DNA of 64,000 nucleotides from NCBI GenBank assembly GCA_017480565.1, contig JAFVAL010000073.1, positions 1 through 64,000 of the forward strand, in the 5' to 3' direction. The stretch comes from Lachnospiraceae bacterium. GTDB taxonomy: Bacteria; Bacillota; Clostridia; Lachnospirales; Lachnospiraceae. The stretch's first letter is position 1. Every line of letters begins with the position of its first letter. The translations under genes were made by a program, and so were the position numbers. Under the pieces are notes generated by a model. That model was not told where the DNA came from. It made no database searches and worked only from the letters and a program-made list of their open reading frames with translations. Below, piece after piece: positions 1-8,456 of this stretch.

Positions 1-1
1 G

Positions 2-748
2 AATCATGATCTGACGAAGGAGATCCTGGAGCTTATCCTGAACATCAAGATTTCAAAGCTGACGGCGGTTGTTTCGCAGAGATCGCTGAAGTTTACACCA
101 TTTGATCATGGTGTGAGGCTGGATGTTTTTGTTGAGGATACAAATCAAGTCAGATACGATATCGAGATGCAGACGACCGATGAGCCTGAGATCGGGAAGA
201 GAAGCCGCTACTATCACAGTATGATCGATCTCGACTCGATTGAGAGTGGGACGAAGTATTCGGATTTGAAGAAGAGTTATGTGATCTTTATCTGTAAGAA
301 CACGCCTTCCGCCTTTAAGGTAAACTTGCCGGTGTATACATTTCACAGCAAGTGTGATGAAGATGAGAAGGTGGATCTGAAGGATGAGCAGACGACGGTG
401 GTTTTGAATGCGAGCGGGCCGCGGGAAGGGCTGAGGCCGGAACTGGATCACTTTCTTGATTATTTGAGTGAGAATGTGGTAGCGGATCCGCTGTCTACGC
501 GGCTTGAGGCGGAGGTCGAGAGTGCGAGGAGTTCTGCGATATGGAGGACAGAGTATATGACATTTAAAATGAAGTTGGATGAGGCGTATGAATCTGGTGT
601 TGAGGAAGGCGTCGAGAAGGGGATTGCACGAATCATCACCTATATGTATTCCCAAGGGAAAACAGTGGATGAGATTGTAAAGGATACTGGTTGTGCATAT
701 GAAGATGTCATGAGGATCACGCAGGAAGGGAATACATCAGAAGAATAA
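2..748 (+). CDS. Rpn family PD-(D/E)XK nuclease / putative transposase, 5' partial
   Basis: The open frame runs in from the left edge, so the N-terminus is missing; the first ATG at 113 is internal. The visible part contains RLDVFVED followed by YDIEMQTT, the Asp ... Glu-x-Gln core of the PD-(D/E)XK nuclease transposase family (Rpn, recombination-promoting nuclease). Further on it carries the PVYTFHSKC segment and a C-terminal helical tail with EEGVEKGIARIITYMYSQGKT, where the short recognition helix of these proteins usually sits. Members cut DNA and stimulate RecA-independent recombination; many are multicopy in Lachnospiraceae genomes. A hairpin terminator follows at 804. No terminal inverted repeats are visible at the right side, so mobility of this copy cannot be judged. 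Confidence 0.82.
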   Translation, partial: NHDLTKEILELILNIKISKLTAVVSQRSLKFTPFDHGVRLDVFVEDTNQVRYDIEMQTTDEPEIGKRSRYYHSMIDLDSIESGTKYSDLKKSYVIFICKNTPSAFKVNLPVYTFHSKCDEDEKVDLKDEQTTVVLNASGPREGLRPELDHFLDYLSENVVADPLSTRLEAEVESARSSAIWRTEYMTFKMKLDEAYESGVEEGVEKGIARIITYMYSQGKTVDEIVKDTGCAYEDVMRITQEGNTSEE

Positions 749-803
749 TAAAACATTCTTAAGGGATGTTTTGTGGATCAATTAGGATAGGAATGATTTT
801 ATC

Positions 804-836
804 AGAGCTTTCGTTTTATACGAAGGCTCTTTTTTG
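804..836 (+). terminator. Rho-independent terminator after the Rpn gene
   Basis: Ten-base arms 804-813 and 821-830 pair with one G-U wobble around a 7-nt loop and run directly into six T residues. It lies 55 bp after the stop of the Rpn-type gene. Confidence 0.85.
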
Positions 837-959
837 ACGATGCTTTGCGTTGTTACACTTTTGTGACAATTTGTTGCATTTAGTGGAGGATTTGAAGGTT
901 CAAACTAGATAGAATAAAGCCGTCAGCTGATATAAAAAGCAGAAAAGGTAGAGAGAGTT

Positions 960-1944
960 ATGGAAACAATTAAGCTTATTTACTTAGCGCTTGGTCTGGC
1001 CTTGTTTATCTTTTGCGTGATCTGCAGACTAAGAAACAAAGAGATTGGAACAAAAGGAAAAAGGATCTTATCGGCCTGCTTCTGGATCCTGATGGTTTCT
1101 TCTTTTCGGTTGGGAAATGAATCGATGTATTTTGATACGAATACATTTGCATTTCGTTATTCTGATAAGATGGCTGTGGCGATTCCTGTGATTTTGCTTG
1201 CCAACATGTTGCTTGGTGAAATTGTCTTGGAGGCAGAAGGGAGAAAGGAACTGATCCTCTGTGGTCTCAATGTTTGTACCTTAATTGCTTGGGGAATTTA
1301 TACAACATTTGCCGATCACGTTTCTAATGGCCTTACGATTGCCTTTGGCTGCCATTCAGGGATATGGAACGGTGCTAAGTCATGACGGGTGTACGGAAGA
1401 AATACAGAAGGCTTACGGGAAGTCCATTCTGGAAAACACCGAGCGGTTGCAGACGATGATTGAAAATGTATTGCTTTTGTCGGAACTGGACTTAAAAGAA
1501 ACATCAATGTTGAAGAAAGAGAAGGTTTCTCTCTTTGAAATGGCGCAGATGTGCGTCGATGAGATGCAGGAATATGCAGCAGCAAATGATGTTACACTGA
1601 CGTGTGAGGGAGAAGATCGAGAGTTCCTTGCGGATCCGTCAATGATGCAGCTTGTGGTGTACAACCTGATCACAAATGCGATTCGTTATAATAAGAAGGG
1701 TGGAAAAGTGCAGGTTACCGTATCCGATGTTTTGGAGGTAAAAGATACTGGCGTAGGCATGGAACAAGAGCAGATTGCGCATATATTTGACAGGTTTTAT
1801 AAGATTCATAAAGATGAGTCGCGTAAGAAAGGTGGAAGCGGCCTTGGCCTAGCTATTGTGAAAGATATCATTGATCTTCATGACGGTGAAATTCAGGTTG
1901 AGAGCGCGCCCGGGGTTGGGACAAGTTTCCGCGTAAGAGTTTGA
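960..1944 (+). pseudogene. Sensor histidine kinase, frameshifted in the H-box
   Basis: The first frame (960-1385) gives an N-terminal membrane part with about three hydrophobic segments. The second frame (to 1944) gives the dimerisation helix remainder and an ATP-binding domain with an N-box (NLITNAIRYN), a G1 box (VKDTGVGM) and a G2 box (GGSGLGLAIVKDI). The two frames join inside the phospho-acceptor motif: frame 1 reads FADHVSNGLT where the family has SHELRTP, and frame 2 resumes as ALRLPLAAIQGYG. A net one-base shift near 1329 separates them, and the acceptor His codon reads Asn. The N-terminal region is short, HAMP is absent, and no response regulator is adjacent. Frameshift plus His loss argue for a decayed gene; a sequencing error could explain the shift but not the His change. 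Confidence 0.8.
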
Positions 1945-1960
1945 TGAGACATTCATTTCA

Positions 1961-2007
1961 AGAAGCATACCGCTTGCTTATCGCTTTGCGGTGTGCTTCT
2001 TGTATTT
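1961..2007 (+). terminator. Terminator-like hairpin after the decayed kinase
   Basis: Thirteen-base arms 1961-1973 and 1988-2000 pair with one G-U wobble. The tract after the stem is only partly T-rich (TGTATTT), so termination may be inefficient. Confidence 0.5.
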
Positions 2008-2082
2008 ATGCGCAGATTTTGATATACTCCGGTATAGTAAAACAATTCTGGTGAGGGAATTTACTGAGAGAGGATTGAGAGA

Positions 2083-2964
2083 ATGAGAGAGTATTTACAG
2101 GAGACCTATGCGGGTGAGCGATGTTGTTATGGTATTCGGGATGCAAAACTGGTGGATTGTGTGTTTGAGGCAGGGGAGTCGCCGCTGAAGGAGTGCCTCG
2201 ATCTGGAGCTTGTGAATACGATGTTTATGTGGAAGTATCCACTTTGGTATTGTGAAAATGTCGTCGCAAAGGACTGTACGTGGTTTGAGATGGCAAGAGC
2301 CGGCGTGTGGTACACCAACCATATCGTGGTGGAGAATGCGCTGATCCAGGCACCGAAGAACTTCAGACGCTGCGAAGATCTGACGCTGCGCAATGTGACA
2401 TTTCCAAACGCGGCGGAGACACTCTGGAGCTGTAAGGATGTCGTGCTTGATCACGTGACGGCGAAGGGCGATTATTTCGCAATGAACAGCGAGAATCTGG
2501 AGATTGACGGCCTGGTACTGGATGGCAATTACGGCTTTGATGGAGTGAAAAACATCGTGATTCGAAACTCCAAGCTGCTTACCAAGGATGCTTTTTGGAA
2601 CTGTGAAAATGTAACCGTCTATGATTCGTTCATTTCCGGCGAGTATCTGGGCTGGAATTCGAAGAATCTGAAGTTTGTCAACTGTACGATCGAGAGCAAT
2701 CAGGGCATGTGCTACATCGATGATCTGGTGATGGAAAACTGCAAGCTGATTCACACGACGCTGGCATTTGAGTATTCATCCGTGGATGCCACGGTTCCGT
2801 CCAAGATTGACAGTGTGTTTAACCCGAAGTCCGGCAAGATTGTGGCAAATGAGATTGCGGACCTGATCGTGGAGACGGATAAGGTGGATGAGAAGGCAAC
2901 GGAGATTGTCTGTGATAAGATTGGGGTGCGCCATGCGCGCCCGGAATGGCTGAGAGAACAATGA
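2083..2964 (+). CDS. DUF3737 family protein (right-handed beta-helix type)
   Basis: A 293-residue protein built of repeating short beta-strand units of the form 'NLKFVNCTIE', 'ENVTVYDSFI', 'DLVMENCKLI', each with an Asn or Cys stacked at the turn. This is the pattern of a right-handed parallel beta-helix and matches DUF3737 proteins. Such helices often bind or cut polysaccharides, but no catalytic residues can be assigned. Its stop overlaps the best start of the MalY/PatB lyase gene (ATGA at 2961-2964), so the two are probably translationally coupled. I regard this pairing as typical for Clostridia. Cellular role unknown; no signal peptide is seen, so it is probably cytoplasmic. Confidence 0.85.
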   Translation: MREYLQETYAGERCCYGIRDAKLVDCVFEAGESPLKECLDLELVNTMFMWKYPLWYCENVVAKDCTWFEMARAGVWYTNHIVVENALIQAPKNFRRCEDLTLRNVTFPNAAETLWSCKDVVLDHVTAKGDYFAMNSENLEIDGLVLDGNYGFDGVKNIVIRNSKLLTKDAFWNCENVTVYDSFISGEYLGWNSKNLKFVNCTIESNQGMCYIDDLVMENCKLIHTTLAFEYSSVDATVPSKIDSVFNPKSGKIVANEIADLIVETDKVDEKATEIVCDKIGVRHARPEWLREQ

Positions 2965-4127
2965 ATTACGATTTTGATACCGTTGTGAGCCGCCGGGGAA
3001 CGGATGCCTGTAAGTGGGATATCCCGGAAGGTGAGCTTCCGATGTGGATTGCAGATATGGATTTTCAGACCGCGCCGGAGATCCGGGAGGCGATGCAGGA
3101 GCGTTTGGCTCACGGGATCTTCGGGTATTCAGACATCCCGGATGCGTGGTATGAGGCCTATCAGTCGTGGTGGGGCAGACGCCACGGGCTTGCCATCGAA
3201 AAGGACTGGCTGATTTTCTGTACCGGCGTGGTGCCTGCGATTTCCTCGATCGTGAGGAAGCTCACGACACCGAATGAAAATGTGGTGATTCAGACCCCGG
3301 TCTATAACATTTTCTTTAACAGCATTATTAATAATGGGTGCCGGGTGCTTGAGAGTCCTCTTACGTATGAAAATGGTGCCTATACGATGGATTTCGTAGA
3401 CCTGGAGGAGAAGCTTGCGAATCCTCAGACTTCTCTCATGATTCTGTGCAATCCGCACAATCCGGTCGGGCGAATCTGGAGCAAGGAAGAGCTTGCAAGG
3501 GTCGGTGAGCTTGCGAAGAAGTACCATGTGACCGTGATTTCTGACGAGATTCACTGCGATTTGACGGAGCCGGGGAAGGACTATGTGCCTTTTGCATCGG
3601 TCTCGGAGACTTGCCGCGAGGTGAGTATCACCTGCATCGCTCCGACGAAGACATTTAACATTGCGGGGTTACAGACCGCGGCCGTGTGCGTGCCGGATGC
3701 GTTTCTGCGCCACAAGGTCTGGCGGGGGCTTAACACCGATGAAGTGGCGGAGCCGAATGCATTTGCCTGCGTGGCGGCGGTGGCTGCCTTTACGAAAGGT
3801 GAGGTGTGGCTTGATGCGCTGCGGGAATATCTCTGGGAGAACCGGAAGTATGCAGAACGCTTTGTAAAACGCGAGATTCCTGCGGTGAAGCTTGTGTACG
3901 CAGAGGCGACCTATCTGCTGTGGGCGGATGTAAGTGCCCTACCCGGAAATAGTGAAGAGATTGCAGATTTCCTGCGAAAAGAAACAGGGCTTTATGTGTC
4001 AGCCGGCGGACACTACGGCGCGGCGGGAGATCATTTCCTGCGCATCAATGTGGCTTGTCCGAGAGCGCTTGTAGAAGATGGGATGCAGCGGCTTGCGGAA
4101 GGCGTAGGGCGGTATTTGGAGGCTTGA
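2961..4127 (+). CDS. MalY/PatB family pyridoxal-phosphate C-S lyase (aminotransferase fold I)
   Basis: 388 residues with the family N-terminus (YDFDTVVSRRGTDACKW), the WIADMDF motif, the CNPHNPVGR motif, the DEIHCDL motif and the PLP lysine in PTKTFNIAG at about residue 230. The family cleaves the C-S bond of cystathionine and cysteine-like substrates to pyruvate, ammonia and a thiol; some members act as regulators (MalY) or aminotransferases. I chose ATG 2961 because it overlaps the DUF3737 stop as ATGA and matches the usual N-terminus; an upstream in-frame ATG at 2946 adds five residues. The stop at 4125-4127 lies four bases before the next small gene, so the operon continues. Confidence 0.92.
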   Translation: MNYDFDTVVSRRGTDACKWDIPEGELPMWIADMDFQTAPEIREAMQERLAHGIFGYSDIPDAWYEAYQSWWGRRHGLAIEKDWLIFCTGVVPAISSIVRKLTTPNENVVIQTPVYNIFFNSIINNGCRVLESPLTYENGAYTMDFVDLEEKLANPQTSLMILCNPHNPVGRIWSKEELARVGELAKKYHVTVISDEIHCDLTEPGKDYVPFASVSETCREVSITCIAPTKTFNIAGLQTAAVCVPDAFLRHKVWRGLNTDEVAEPNAFACVAAVAAFTKGEVWLDALREYLWENRKYAERFVKREIPAVKLVYAEATYLLWADVSALPGNSEEIADFLRKETGLYVSAGGHYGAAGDHFLRINVACPRALVEDGMQRLAEGVGRYLEA

Positions 4128-4131
4128 TGGT

Positions 4132-4293
4132 ATGATCAATTTTGACGAGGAAATCAAAAAATACACGCCGATGAAGGATGTCGATGAGGTTGCGCAGGTG
4201 ATTTTGCGCGAGGGAACGAACGATATCACGGATTTGGTGCGGCAGATGGCCGCGGAGCTTAAGACTGAGGAGAGAAGCGAGGAAGCGCAATGA
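4132..4293 (+). CDS. Small hypothetical protein, 53 aa
   Basis: ATG 4132 opens four bases after the lyase stop, and its TGA overlaps the ATG of the TPR gene (ATGA, 4290-4293). The protein is acidic and helical, starting MINFDEEIKKYTP and ending in Glu-rich KTEERSEEAQ, with no Cys, no signal peptide and no membrane segment. Tight fit between two genes on both sides, continuous codon usage and absence of stops support a real gene although it is short. I do not recognise the family. Its position suggests translational coupling to the zinc-ribbon TPR protein and perhaps a partner role. Confidence 0.75.
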   Translation: MINFDEEIKKYTPMKDVDEVAQVILREGTNDITDLVRQMAAELKTEERSEEAQ

Positions 4294-5690
4294 TTTGTCC
4301 AAATTGCGGAAATGAGATTGCGCCGAAACTGAATCGCTGCCCAGCCTGCGGCACGGATGTGAGAGTCCGTAGGGAGATCTTAAACCGTTCAGCTGGATTT
4401 TATAACATTGGCCTCGCCAAGGCGCAGGCCAGGGATCTTGGCGGCGCGGTGATGGCGCTTCGTGAGAGCATTCGTTATAACAAATATAATACAGAGGCGA
4501 GAAATCTGCTGGGGCTGGTGCTTTTAGAGTCCGGCGAGGTGGCGGACGCGCTTGCGCAGTGGGTCATTTCGCAGAACCTGCAGCCGGAGGAGAATCTGGC
4601 AAGTGCGTATTTAAAAGACCTGCAAAGCAACCAGTCTTATTTGCATGAGCTGAATACGCAGATCCGCAAATATAATCAGGCTTTGGACGCAATCCGCAGC
4701 GGGAACAAAGATCTTGCGATCGTGCAGTTGAGGAAGGTTTACGGCTCTAACGCGAAGTTTCTGCGCGCCGGTGAGCTTCTGACGCTTCTGTATCTGGAAA
4801 ATGAAGAATATGACCGTGCGAGAAAGACGATCCGCAAGATCTTGAAAGTGGATCGGTCGAACACGATGGCACTTCGGTGCCGTGAAGAGATTCATCAGCT
4901 TGAGGATGCGGATGAGATTCCGCGCGAATCCAGACAAGAGTTTCGGGCGATGGCGGCGGAAGGCTTAGAAAATGTCGAGAAAGCCGGTCATTACAAGGAA
5001 GAGAAGCAGAGCGCATTTCTTTGGATCAACCTGGTGATTGGTCTGGGCGTGGGTCTTTTGGCTGCGATGTTGCTCATTTTCCCAACCTATAAAAAGAAAG
5101 TCATTCAGGAAAATGGTCAGGCGGTGAGCGAACTGAGCCAGAAGGTGGCGGCCTTTGATTCGGATCAGGCGGAAGTGCTTTTGGAGCGCGACAATCTGGA
5201 AGCACAGGTGGCAACGTTGCAGGTGCAGCTTGCACAGTATCAACAGGACCAGTCCGACACGGCCAATGCCGCGGAGAGCCTGGAGTCCTTGCTGCAGGCA
5301 ATCAAGCTGTACGTGGAAGGCGAAGACAACGAGACCGTGGTGCGTACGCTTCTAAACGTCAATATCAACCTGGTCGACAATGAAACCGCGAAGTCGATGT
5401 ACAATACATTGCTGCGGCGCACAAGGAATTCCGTGGTCAATTCGTGGATGAAGCAAGGCATCGAAGAAGAGTATAACCAGGGCGCATTTAAGACGGCTTT
5501 GGCGACGTTCCAGAAGGTGCTGGAACTGGATCCGGAGAATACGAAGGCGATCTTTTATGTGGGCCGCGCGTACCACAGATTGGGCGAGAAGGAACTTGCA
5601 GCGGAGTATTATCAGAAAATCATCAACGAGTATCCGGATTGCAGCGAGGTGGAAGCTGCGAAGAGAAGACTGGATGAGATAGGGAATTGA
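4290..5690 (+). CDS. Zinc-ribbon, TPR and coiled-coil membrane protein
   Basis: 466 residues. It opens with a zinc ribbon (Cys3, Cys6, Cys17, Cys20). TPR-like helical repeats follow at about 30-210, then one membrane helix near 245-265 (LVIGLGVGLLAAMLLIF) and a coiled coil near 275-330 rich in Gln, Glu and Leu. A second TPR block spans about 390-460, containing ALATFQKVLELDPENTKAIF. The layout puts one TPR block inside the cell and the other outside, as in scaffold proteins for envelope complexes. The start overlaps the preceding 53-aa gene. No enzymatic motif is seen. The link to the DUF3737 and lyase genes is by operon structure only. Confidence 0.8.
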   Translation: MICPNCGNEIAPKLNRCPACGTDVRVRREILNRSAGFYNIGLAKAQARDLGGAVMALRESIRYNKYNTEARNLLGLVLLESGEVADALAQWVISQNLQPEENLASAYLKDLQSNQSYLHELNTQIRKYNQALDAIRSGNKDLAIVQLRKVYGSNAKFLRAGELLTLLYLENEEYDRARKTIRKILKVDRSNTMALRCREEIHQLEDADEIPRESRQEFRAMAAEGLENVEKAGHYKEEKQSAFLWINLVIGLGVGLLAAMLLIFPTYKKKVIQENGQAVSELSQKVAAFDSDQAEVLLERDNLEAQVATLQVQLAQYQQDQSDTANAAESLESLLQAIKLYVEGEDNETVVRTLLNVNINLVDNETAKSMYNTLLRRTRNSVVNSWMKQGIEEEYNQGAFKTALATFQKVLELDPENTKAIFYVGRAYHRLGEKELAAEYYQKIINEYPDCSEVEAAKRRLDEIGN

Positions 5691-5741
5691 TGTGTCGTGG
5701 AAGCTACAAAGGGACGATTCGCCAGGGAATGGGCTTGTCGG

Positions 5742-6000
5742 GGACTCTGAAGGTTAAAAGTAGTCGTATAGAGTCCGTAGCTTGGCTGATGGAGGCTTGG
5801 CAGAGACTCTGGACGTCATAAATTTCAATCAAGAGTCCATGATTTGGGTTTAGGAAGGCTTTCATAGGACTCTAATATTAGATAAATATAGTGCAGAGTC
5901 TTTGAATCAAGTAGGGCAGGCGATTCTAGAGACTCTATAGCTTGAAAGCTATCGCCTGGAGTCTATGGCTCTGAAGAAGAGCTGACAGGTGAAAGACTCT
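5742..6000. repeat. Imperfect 63-bp tandem array of alternating GACTC / GAGTC boxes upstream of trpS
   Basis: GACTC occurs at 5743, 5805, 5868, 5931 and 5995, and its reverse complement GAGTC at 5771, 5833, 5896 and 5959. Successive spacings are 28, 34, 28, 35, 28, 35, 28 and 36 bases, so the unit is 62-64 bp, 4.5 times. Boxes extend to 6-7 bp complementarity (for example 5742-5748 with 5770-5776, 5832-5838 with 5867-5873). Each box can therefore pair with the box before or the box after it. Between units an AGGC-like segment recurs 10-15 bases before each GACTCT; the 22-base hairpin interiors are not conserved, except that unit 4 holds its own 7-bp stem (5937-5943 with 5946-5952). The array fills most of the 345-bp gap before trpS. 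Function unknown. Confidence 0.75.
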
Positions 6001-6035
6001 GAGGGTGTATTTTGCTTTAAGGGGAGGAACGATAG

Positions 6036-7040
6036 ATGTTAAACGGAGAGAAAGTTTTATTTAGTGGAATGCAGGCAACCGGCAATCTGACGCTGGGAAA
6101 TTACTTAGGCGCGTTAAAAAACTGGGTGACGCTCTCGGATGAATACACTTGCCTTTACTGCGTGGTGGATGAGCATTCGATCACAGTGCGCCAGGATCCG
6201 GCGACGCTCAGAAAGAGAGCAAGAGCGCTGCTTAATCTTTATATTGCAGCAGGCCTTGACCCGGAGAAGAACATTTTATATTATCAGTCGCATGTGTCCG
6301 GACATGCAGAGCTTGCCTGGATTTTAAATTGTTTTACGTACATGGGTGAGTTGAACCGCATGACGCAGTTTAAAGATAAGTCCGCGAAGCATGCAGACAA
6401 TATCAATGCGGGTTTATTTACCTATCCGGTGCTCATGGCGGCAGATATCTTGCTTTACCAGGCGGATGTAGTACCCGTGGGCATCGATCAGATGCAGCAC
6501 CTAGAGCTGACTCGTGATCTGGCACAGAGATTTAATGCGGTCTATGGGGATGTCTTCACCGTGCCGGAAGCGTATATCGGCAAGGTTGGCGCGAAGATCA
6601 TGAGCCTGCAGGATCCTGCGAAGAAGATGAGCAAGTCTGATGAAAATCCGAACGCAAGCATCTATCTGATGGACGATCCGGACACGATCATGCGCAAGTT
6701 CAAACGTGCGGTCACGGATTCCGAGGGACATGTCGCGTACCGCGAGGAGCAGCCGGGCATCTCGAATCTAATGAGCATTTACAGCGCAGTGACCGGAAAG
6801 AGCATGGATGAGATCGAGCGTGAGTTCGATGGCAGAGGCTACGGCGAGTTTAAGACCGCGGTTGGCGAGTCTGTGGTGGACCTGCTCACCCCGCTGCAGG
6901 CGAGATGGAAAGAGCTGGATGCGGACAAGGCTTATGTGGATGGCATCATCAAGAATAACGCCGAGCGCGCGAACTACATGGCGCAGAAGACGTTACGAAA
7001 GGTGCAGAAGAAGGTCGGATTTCCCGAGAAGGTGAGATAA
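6036..7040 (+). CDS. trpS: Tryptophan--tRNA ligase
   Basis: 334 residues, normal length for bacterial TrpRS, a class I aminoacyl-tRNA synthetase that charges tRNA-Trp using ATP in the cytoplasm. The HIGH-type signature is TGNLTLGNYLG near residue 16; the KMSKS signature is exact at 197-201. The GIDQMQHLELTRD segment of the Trp/ATP pocket is present. The RBS GGGGAGG lies 7-8 bases before ATG 6036. The leader holds no T-box sequence (no AGGGTGG-type antiterminator); instead it contains the GACTC/GAGTC array described separately. The gene is monocistronic and faces a drug/metabolite transporter gene. Confidence 0.97.
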   Translation: MLNGEKVLFSGMQATGNLTLGNYLGALKNWVTLSDEYTCLYCVVDEHSITVRQDPATLRKRARALLNLYIAAGLDPEKNILYYQSHVSGHAELAWILNCFTYMGELNRMTQFKDKSAKHADNINAGLFTYPVLMAADILLYQADVVPVGIDQMQHLELTRDLAQRFNAVYGDVFTVPEAYIGKVGAKIMSLQDPAKKMSKSDENPNASIYLMDDPDTIMRKFKRAVTDSEGHVAYREEQPGISNLMSIYSAVTGKSMDEIEREFDGRGYGEFKTAVGESVVDLLTPLQARWKELDADKAYVDGIIKNNAERANYMAQKTLRKVQKKVGFPEKVR

Positions 7041-7200
7041 GAAGGCTGCCTGGGGAGTGGTTGCGTTTTGCGCGGTCGTTTGGGCGGAATCTAGACTGCG
7101 CCTGGGGCGGTGTGCAACTTTTTACATAAAAATCCTGTCTTGGTTGGCAATTCTACGAAGCGTTTTGAAGCGAATCAAACTTTTTAAAAATACAAATGAA

Positions 7201-7255
7201 AAAGTTGGCATTTTTTCTTGCAAAAGACAATTCTTGCAGAGAATTTGCCAACTTT
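7201..7255. repeat. 10-bp perfect inverted repeat between convergent genes
   Basis: Arms 7201-7210 (AAAGTTGGCA) and 7246-7255 are exact reverse complements around a 35-base loop. Plus-strand sequence after the second arm is T-rich (CTTTTTGTTTT). It sits between the ends of trpS and the converging transporter gene and may act as a distal terminator. The remaining 7041-7200 stretch shows nothing I can name. Confidence 0.5.
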
Positions 7256-7306
7256 CTTTTTGTTTTGGAAGGAAAGGTTGGATGGCCCGAAAAAAGACGG
7301 GATCTG

Positions 7307-8233
7307 CTACTTGTTCTTGAAGATGTGTTCCGGCAGCTGCGCCAGCAAGACCGCGCAGAAGATGATCGCACATCCCAGCAACTCTCTCCCGGTCAACATC
7401 TGGTGCAGCACGATCCACCCGGAGAGTGTTGAAAAGACGGATTCCAAACTCATAATCAGCGATGCAACGGTTGGATTGACTTCGTCCTGTGCGACGGCTT
7501 GAATCGTATAGGCGACACCGCAGGATAAGATGCCTGCATATAGAAGGCTGCCCCAGACGGTCCATCCGGTGAGTGAAGACGCCCATGCAGCGAAACCTCC
7601 GGCAGGGATGATTTCATAAAATGTCATCGGCAGGAGGGTCAAAATGCCGCAGACGAAGAATTCCAAACAAGCAAGTCGGAGCCCGTCGACGATCGGTGCA
7701 TAATGATCGATCGCAAGGATTTGTCCGGAGAAAATGAGGGCGCAGAGAATCAAAAGCAAGTCCGAGAGCTGAATCGTCAGGTTCTCTGTGATACACAAAA
7801 GATACAGACCAATCAAGGTCAAAACCACGCAAAACCAAACCCTGCGGGGACATCTACGGCCTAAAAAGATGCCAAGAATCGGAACCAACATGATATAACA
7901 ATCGGTTAGAAATGCGGCTTTTCCGACGGAGGAACCGAGATTGATTCCCACTTGCTGCAGGTTGGAGGCAAAGAAAAGAAGCACGCCGCAGAGGATGCCC
8001 GCGCGCAGAAGAACCTTCCGTTCCACGCGTGTTTTCGGCGCGCGCGGAGACAAGCCGGCTTTCGTCAGAAACGCAATCACGGGCAGCAAAAAGAAACCGC
8101 CGATCAACATGCGGATTCCGTTGAAGCTATATGGCCCGATCAAATCCCCGCCGGCACTCTGGGCGACAAAACAAGTACCCCAGATAAATGCGGCGAAAAT
8201 GAGCAGGAGTGAATTGCGTCTGGTCTTTGTCAT
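7307..8233 (-). CDS. DMT superfamily transporter (EamA domains)
   Basis: About 308 residues with ten predicted membrane helices as two EamA repeats. The start region MTKTRRNSLLLIFAAFIWG and the AGIL/GVAYTIQAVAQ segments are typical of drug/metabolite exporters of the inner membrane; substrate unknown. I prefer ATG 8233 because the first helix begins just after it; an in-frame ATG at 8299 would add a 22-residue polar extension. The nearest SD-like stretch (AAAGGA) is about 22 bases upstream of 8233, but a GCAGA/TCTGC hairpin lies between and could bring it close. Divergent from the ECF transporter gene. Confidence 0.85.
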   Translation of the reverse strand: MTKTRRNSLLLIFAAFIWGTCFVAQSAGGDLIGPYSFNGIRMLIGGFFLLPVIAFLTKAGLSPRAPKTRVERKVLLRAGILCGVLLFFASNLQQVGINLGSSVGKAAFLTDCYIMLVPILGIFLGRRCPRRVWFCVVLTLIGLYLLCITENLTIQLSDLLLILCALIFSGQILAIDHYAPIVDGLRLACLEFFVCGILTLLPMTFYEIIPAGGFAAWASSLTGWTVWGSLLYAGILSCGVAYTIQAVAQDEVNPTVASLIMSLESVFSTLSGWIVLHQMLTGRELLGCAIIFCAVLLAQLPEHIFKNK

Positions 8234-8383
8234 CTCATTTGCAGAAGGGTCTGCATCCTTTCTGAAAGTTGCGCGATGGCGCGGAAAATATCTTAGCATA
8301 AATCGAGCAGGGTGGGAAGAGGATGCATCAAATATGTTGATGCGTCATGGAAATGCGTAGATTTGACACAGATAAAATGAGGA

Positions 8384-8413
8384 TTGACAGGGAAATGGTA
8401 AACTGGATACAAT
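8384..8413 (+). promoter_or_regulatory. Sigma-A type promoter for the ECF S-component gene
   Basis: TTGACA at 8384-8389, an 18-base spacer, TACAAT at 8408-8413. It lies 44 bases upstream of the ATG at 8457. Confidence 0.75.
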
Positions 8414-8456
8414 AAAAATGTGACGAAAAGTCACAGCAAAACGGGAGGATATAACG

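Noticed and set aside
1..748. Complete IS element around the Rpn gene
   Set aside because: No terminal inverted repeats or target duplications are visible on the right side, and the left side is outside the window.
5742..6000. CRISPR-like periodicity (28/35 bases)
   Set aside because: Only 5-7-base boxes recur and they alternate in orientation; the 28-base interiors differ completely and no cas genes are nearby.
5700..6035. T-box leader expected before trpS
   Set aside because: No AGGGTGG-type antiterminator bulge or specifier loop can be found.
7057..7320. Plus-strand frame of 87 codons after trpS
   Set aside because: Lies in the convergent intergenic region, lacks an RBS and has no recognisable sequence pattern.
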